From positions 248,001 through 312,000 of the forward strand of contig CAIIXF020000005.1 of the NCBI GenBank assembly GCA_903813345.2: a stretch of DNA of 64,000 nt. Direction: 5' to 3'. Source of the stretch: Owenia fusiformis (taxonomy: Eukaryota > Annelida > Polychaeta > Sabellida > Oweniidae). Of this stretch, positions 58,140 to 64,000 are shown one piece after another; positions within the stretch are counted from its first letter, which is position 1; each line of letters starts with the position of its first letter. The notes under the pieces are model-generated. The model was not told the DNA's origin. It searched no databases and saw only the letters and a list, made by a program, of their open reading frames with translations. Position numbers and translations under genes: made by a program.

Positions 58140-58789
58140 CAATAGACCTTCCCAATAAATCCTGACCCCTATTTGTGAACCAAGGAAACTAGGGTATATT
58201 GGCTAGATTTATGATGTCACACTATACAGGCAGCAATATTTGTAAACAAAATTGAAAGAAGTTTTTGAAAATTAGCAATATTTTAATCCTATTTCTGCAC
58301 TGAAATTGTAAGAATGACATCATAACCAATAGATGGCATGATTTACTGGATTGGTCTATTGACAGAGGCCTATTGGCATTTTACTAATTATTTTTGTACA
58401 CCTTCAGGTAAAACATCATGATCCATTGAACCTATGTGTATGATAGCCCTGGTTTTGAATATAGCCCTTGATGGAGCACACGCAAGAGACAATAGTGCAC
58501 ATATCTTGAAATTAAAATCAACAGTTTTAGCTTTTCAAGTATCTTGAGAAGTTTGGAAGTTTGGTTTGAAAATTCCTACAATTTAGTTCTATGTGAAATT
58601 CATCAACATCAACAATTGATTTTAATTTTAAAACAATCATCGGTATTTGTATAATATGATAATAATGTGCAGACGATCTTATCAAATCTTGAAAACATAT
58701 TAATATAACAGTTTTAAATACATATCGTTTTATCATAAAAAAACATAAATGACACGCAAAAGCCAAAGTGTCAAAAGACAGCTGTGAAC

Positions 58790-60395
58790 CATGCTTATAA
58801 GTCATCACATATAAATAAGAACAAAATCCCTCCACTACTTTTGAAGTTATAGCAAAAATCATAAAATAGCATGTAACCGCCACCATTTTCCAAGATGGCT
58901 GCCATGTGTTTCCTAAATATCTACATTTCTACCTTTATTAATGTCTTATCAAACTTTTTTACCTTGAAAACGTATAAATATCAGTTTAACATTTGTACCT
59001 AAATTACTGTAAAATGGGCACTAAAATAGCCACCATTTTGAAAGTAACCATTTTGAAAATCAACTTTTGAACAGAACTGCTATTGAAAAAGGGTACAAAT
59101 GTATAAAAAATATGAACAAAATTGGGTCAGCGGTATTTGAATTATCGCCCGGACAGACGTACATAAGTATGTATGGACAGACAGAGGGACGGAGGCGTTC
59201 TCTATATCCCTCAAAACTTCGCTTCATGGGATAATGACCAGTAGAATATAACATGGGATTATATTTTTTGTATAAATTATAAAAAGCATTTATTTATTTA
59301 TAAATAGGCCATCTATACTTTAAATTCCAATGTATTCACAAGACATACCAAATTACCGACTAGACAACAGCAACGCCAAAGCGTAGCAAATCCCATTGAA
59401 CAGCCATAGCTGGCACTTTTACAAAAAAAGTATATAGTAAAAATGGCAGCCATTTTTCAAAATGACCACCTTGCACCACAAGTGTCATTAGACAGTGTGC
59501 CTTGCTTATAGTATTCACATACCAAATATGAAAAATCGCTCTGCTACTTTTCGAGTTATAGTAAAATACGCTAAAATGGCCGCCTTCTACCAAAAGTGTC
59601 ATTACAGTGTGCCATGCTTATAGTATTCACATACCAAATATGAACAAAATCGCTCCACTTCTTTTCCAGTTATAGTAAAAAACATTAACAAGCGGCCATT
59701 TTGAAAAATGGCCAACTTCTACCAAAAGTGTCATTAGACAGTGTGCCATGCTTGTAGTATTCACATACCAAATATGAACAAAATCGCTCTGCTACTTTTT
59801 GAGTTATAGTAAAATACGTTAAAATGGCCGCCTTCTACCAAAAGTGTCATTACAGTGTGCCATGCTTATAGTATTCACATACCAAATATGAACAAAATCC
59901 CTCAACTACTTTTCCAGTTATAGTAAAATACAATAAAATAGCGGCCACCTTCTACCAAAAGTGTCATTAGACAGTGTGCCATGCTTGTAGTATTCACATA
60001 CAAAATATGAACAAAATCGCTCCACTACTTTTCGAGTTACAGCAAAAATCTAGAATAGGGAGTGAAGGCAGCCATTTTGCAAGATGGCTGCCATGTGCCT
60101 TTTTAAGATCTACATTTCTAGATTTATTAATGCCTATATATTTTTTTCATAATTGAAATACATATTGGTATTACAGCTTTACATAGTGTACCTAAATTAC
60201 TGTAAAATCTGAACTAAAATGGCCGCCATTTTTGAATGAGCGGCCATTTTGAAAATTGGCTTTCGAGCAGAACTAATACCCCCATAGGGTATATGTCTAC
60301 TAAACATGAACAAAATCGGGCCCATGGTATTTGAGTTCTTGCCCGGACAGACGGAGGCGTTCCCTATATCCCTCCGAACTTCATTCGATGGGATA
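58790..60395. repeat. Dispersed repeats with a ~123-bp tandem expansion
   Basis: 58790-59245 and 60060-60395 are copies of the 35865-37112 repeat (both end with GGACAGA..GGAGGCGTTC and ATGGGATAAT). Between them, 59420-60060 holds about five units of ~123 bp with GCCACCTTCTACCAAAAGTG-type starts, GTGTCATTAGACAGTGTGCC and ACATACCAAATATGAAC. Confidence 0.75.
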
Positions 60396-60463
60396 ATAAA
60401 GTTATTTATCACATAGTTCTCAGACAGATGCGACATAGATGTCATTGACCAATTATATAATCA

Positions 60464-61303
60464 AAAGGAGGAGGGAAAGTAACGCAACAGATTTCGGACA
60501 GTCATATATTGGATCTTGGCTATTTTCTTAGGATTAAAACAAGTGCATATGTTAGGCCAATGCATTATCTCGAGGAAAAGCACTCGGCATGGAGATGATA
60601 AAATAATTTCGCCTTTGAGACAAGGAAGATGCAAACAACCCACCAACATGTTTTTCTGAAATGTTGTCCTGATTTTCAACCCCTTCCACCCCTGCTTTTT
60701 TAATTTTTGTTGCATCAATATGTTGCATTTTAAGAGACAGTTAACCCCTTAAAAGGAATAACTGATTCCTCTTAGATAAAGTGGAAAACAATATTTCCCA
60801 TGTTATTTTCCCATAGGAAAAACTCATGCAATCCATTGCATTTTAAGAGACAGTTAACCCCTTAAAAGGAATAACTGATTCCTCTTAGATAAAGTGGAAA
60901 ACAATATTTCCCATGTTATTTTCCCATAGGAAAAACTCATGCAATCCATTGCTTTCAGCTAATTTTGGTCACTCGTAATGGATATTTTTAAAACCCATGG
61001 AGGAATCACTTATTCCCTTGCAGGGGTTAACTGAGTGTCAAAATGCAACATTGATGCAACAAAAATTGAAAAACAAGGGGTGGAAGGGGTTGTAAATCAG
61101 GACGACATTTCAGAAAAAACATGTGGGTGGGTTGTTTGCTTCTTCCCTGTCTCAAAATCGAAACTATTTTATCATCTCTATGAGTGCTTTTCCTGGAGAT
61201 AATACATTGGCCTAACATATGCATCTGTTTAAATCCTCAGAAAATAGCCAAAGTCCAACATATGACTGTCCGAAATCTGTTGCGATACTTTCCCTCCTCC
61301 TTT
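60464..61303. mobile_element. Foldback with ~270-bp arms and an internal tandem duplication
   Basis: AAAGGAGGAGGGAAAGTA at the left pairs with its complement at the right, continuing through the ATATGTTAGGCCAATG-type and TTGTTGCATCAAT segments. The centre (60725-60960) contains a 113-bp segment twice. Confidence 0.85.
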
Positions 61304-61542
61304 AATGAAGGATATGGTTTTTATTCATTAATGGATATCACATTCACCATTGGTAATCATGTTAAAAGATAGGATGAACTTATGAATACAATATATATGT
61401 CCTATGTTGATTTCAAGTAGATGTGCAATACGCCAAAAATTTTCATTTTTGTATAAATACAAAACTACATACATGGATAATAGTTGAACAACAATAACAG
61501 GTTAGCACTTGTTTTTAGTAAATATGTAATGCAAATAACATG

Positions 61543-61862
61543 TATACACAAGGAGGATTGGCTCCCAGGATTGAAACTTGATATTTTCCAACAATGAAAA
61601 CTTTGAAATGTTATTATTTTCTGAAATTATAACCGACTATAAATTCAAAATAAACAAATCAAAAGATTCAAACCAATATCTCGATCATTTCTTGTGAGTT
61701 TTGGAATTTTCCGTTAGGAAATAAGACCAAAATTCATGATTCAAATGTTGAAGTGAACAAAATGGTGGCTGTCTGAATTCAAATTTTGTGTCACGACATG
61801 CCCATATATGGGATAGAATATCAATGTTGAACTCTGGGAGCCAATCCTCCTCGGTGTATACA
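61543..61862. mobile_element. Small foldback
   Basis: Arms GGAGGATTGGCTCCCAG and CTGGGAGCCAATCCTCC are perfectly inverted, flanked by TATACA-like sequence on both sides. Confidence 0.75.
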
Positions 61863-63180
61863 TAATGATATTTTACGTAGATGCAAAATAAAATGGCAAT
61901 ACATGTTTACAATGAACTAAATTGTAGTAAATGAAACATATCATTTTTATATGGTTGATTGACACATGCAATCTGAATGATAAATATGCATAAGAAATTT
62001 GAAGAAGCCTCAACAGAAATCAGTACAATTAATTTACTTCATATTCCAAAGGATGTGGAGTGTCTGGAAAGTGAGAAAGAAACAGGAGAAATAGTAAAGT
62101 AAGATCCAAAGCCTGCATTTTCACAACTTGTTAAAAAAACAAACTCTCAATTCTCATGTTGCAGTTTGCAAGTATTAACTACATACAGAATGATAGAGAA
62201 TGACACTTCCTTCATATGGGCCAAAAGTATTCCTTGTAGACAAATGTGTTCCTCACAGAGAATGATTAAGTTAATGATACTTGATTCTTTTGAAAAATTC
62301 CATGTATAGGGGTGTTTCTAACTGAAAGGTGTTTTACTGTCTGGTATATTTAGTGCACCAGGCATGACAGGCACTAAACAACTTACAGGTTTATCTACGA
62401 TGATCCAATTCATGTGATTCACTATATGTGATGATCAAATATATAAAATATTCACACATAGCTAGGCATGGTGTGTCCAATTCCAGCCAATCAGAACAGA
62501 TATTCATGTAATGAACAGTGTGTGAAATATCAATAACACATGCAAGGTCACTCGTTAAACAGTTGTCATGGTGATGAATGGACTTTTCACATTGGATTTG
62601 ATGACTTGCCAACTTGACCCTTGCAAAACATTTTATTGAAAATGTGTTCTTTCAGTGATTCCGTTCCTCTTGGATGATTTTGTAGTAAAAATTGCAATGT
62701 GTGAAAAGAATTTAACCCCAAGACTCAAAACATTGTTACATTGTGGCTGCATCATTCCACTTATATGTGGTTTCCTAACTTTGCATTCCCTCTGCGGGGT
62801 CATGCAAAGATTTGGAAACATGATATGATTCAGCAAACAATGCACTGAGTCCAGGGCTTAAATCCTTAAACCATACAATATGATCCACTATATTTGTGAT
62901 GATCCAAAATATAATTTATGTTAGATAACATTCATTCAAGTTTCATATGTACAACTAAGCACATCTCAATTATTTCATGCAGCATTGTAAAACTTCCATT
63001 GTACATCTTCCTACTTTAGTAAAAATAGTAGTCCACTATTGTAGAAAAAGTAGTCCACTATTGTAGAATAAGTATTCCAATGCAGTCTCTCTATGGAATT
63101 CTGACACACAGTTTGCTATTGTCATTTCACCTTGTAATTGAGGGCGATGTTTCTGTCAGTATACATATTTCAAGCTGGAA
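61863..63180. other. No gene seen
   Basis: No exon supported. A weakly repeated motif, TGATCCA..TATATxTGTGATGATC, occurs near 62400 and 62880, and TAGTCCACTATTGTAGAA occurs twice near 63030-63065. Confidence 0.35.
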
Positions 63181-63186
63181 GACTGT

Positions 63187-63257
63187 TAAGGAAACAAACA
63201 ATATTAACAAACAAACAATATTAACAAACAAACAATATTTACAAACAAACAATATTA
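63187..63257 (+). repeat. ~16-bp tandem repeat
   Basis: About four units of AAACAAACAATATTAAC in a row. Confidence 0.8.
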
Positions 63258-63654
63258 TTGGCCCCTTAGTATCTCAAAATTATTTATAAAAATAGTTCCA
63301 GTACTGGAGTCTCTTTGCATTTACTTTAAATATGGAAATTCTATTTGCATGCTATCAATTAAATAAATGACCTTTCATGCAGTTTCTTTTTTGAGATAAA
63401 AATATGGCACTATTTATTAATTGTTCCATCTACAACTGCATTTCATAGCAACATTGTTCTATCACTGTAAAGCCTCAGATGGATAAGATTTCCATCTTAA
63501 TAAGCAGCCAAGATATGGATATTCTTTCTGATTTAAATGAATGTCAATGCAAAATAAATCCCATGTGGACATATTATCAAGAAACAAATTGGTATTTCAT
63601 CTGTATTCGAGTTTTTTTTATCATTTTTGCTTTACAAATCTCTACTTTCTTACA

Positions 63655-64000
63655 GTATTGGGTATAAACATAGTAGAAACATACATTTTCAATACAACCA
63701 TTTATAAATAGGGGCTCTTCAGCAATAAAATAAATCAAATTTATCTTAAAAACTCTAAGCACCTTATAACCCTCCCTCCATCAATGATGTCTGTTAGTTT
63801 AGTATTGGGTTTTAGTTGAGTTTAGTATTGGGTATAAACATAGTAGAAATATAAATAGGGGCTCTTGAGCAATAACATAAATCAAATTGATCTTAAAAAA
63901 GGACCTTATAACCCTCCCTCCATCAATGATGTCTGTTAGTTTAGTATTGGGTTTTAGTTGAGTTTAGTATTGGGTATAAACATAGTAGAAATATAAATAG
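63655..64000 (+). repeat. Tandem repeat running off the window edge
   Basis: GTATTGGGTATAAACATAGT starts units at 63655, 63825 and 63967, giving spacings of 170 and 142 bp. Units share CCTTATAACCCTCCCTCCAT and ATCAATGATGTCTGTTAG. The array continues beyond the window. Confidence 0.85.

Overview
The window is animal nuclear DNA and is AT-rich. It has canonical GT/AG introns, genes split into small phase-consistent exons, 3'-truncated conserved gene models, and a very heavy load of inverted-repeat (foldback/MITE-like) DNA transposons and tandem arrays. The gene content (26S proteasome lid subunit, a short fibrinogen-domain lectin, a trefoil-domain membrane protein) and the repeat style fit a marine invertebrate. 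I cannot name the phylum from sequence alone.

Three genes can be assembled by hand with matching splice phases. (1) Plus strand, 6109-28351: a five-exon, 419-residue type I membrane protein with a signal peptide, a six-cysteine trefoil (P-type) domain, a cysteine-rich SUEL-like ectodomain, a Thr-rich stalk, one transmembrane helix, and a 195-residue tail with an SH3-ligand-like motif and two YxxL/V motifs. (2) Minus strand, 41058-33424: PSMD6/Rpn7, the proteasome lid subunit, with seven certain exons (367 codons). The last ~22 codons of the family were not clearly found; a weak candidate terminal exon lies at 32583-32545. (3) Minus strand, 56163-53531: a four-exon, 235-residue secreted fibrinogen-domain protein.

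Layout. 1-6100: repeat relics, a MITE hairpin, a tRNA-like element. 6170-22155: intron 1 of the trefoil gene, holding two foldback elements and a 103-bp tandem array of about 92 units. Each unit is a copy of the gene's own intron-1/exon-2 junction (53 nt of intron end with the AG acceptor, plus the first 47 coding nt and ATG). A 2.8-kb transposon with a 6-bp target duplication splits the array. 22156-28351: rest of the gene, whose last intron carries a 3.65-kb foldback with relics of a transposon protein. 28500-32500: TIR elements and minisatellites. 32545-41058: PSMD6 with nested transposons in its introns. 41400-49900: a dense transposon field, including a 3.2-kb TIR-bounded segment whose arms carry two inverted paralogous first-exon-like ORFs, and a dead mariner-like element. 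50050-52300: a 61-bp tandem array. 53531-56163: the fibrinogen-domain gene. 56200-64000: no gene seen; dispersed repeats, foldbacks and tandem repeats.

The genes are not an operon or a pathway. The two most unusual objects are the splice-acceptor satellite in intron 1 of the trefoil gene and the inverted pair of first-exon-like ORFs, whose flanks are nearly identical while the coding part is strongly diverged.
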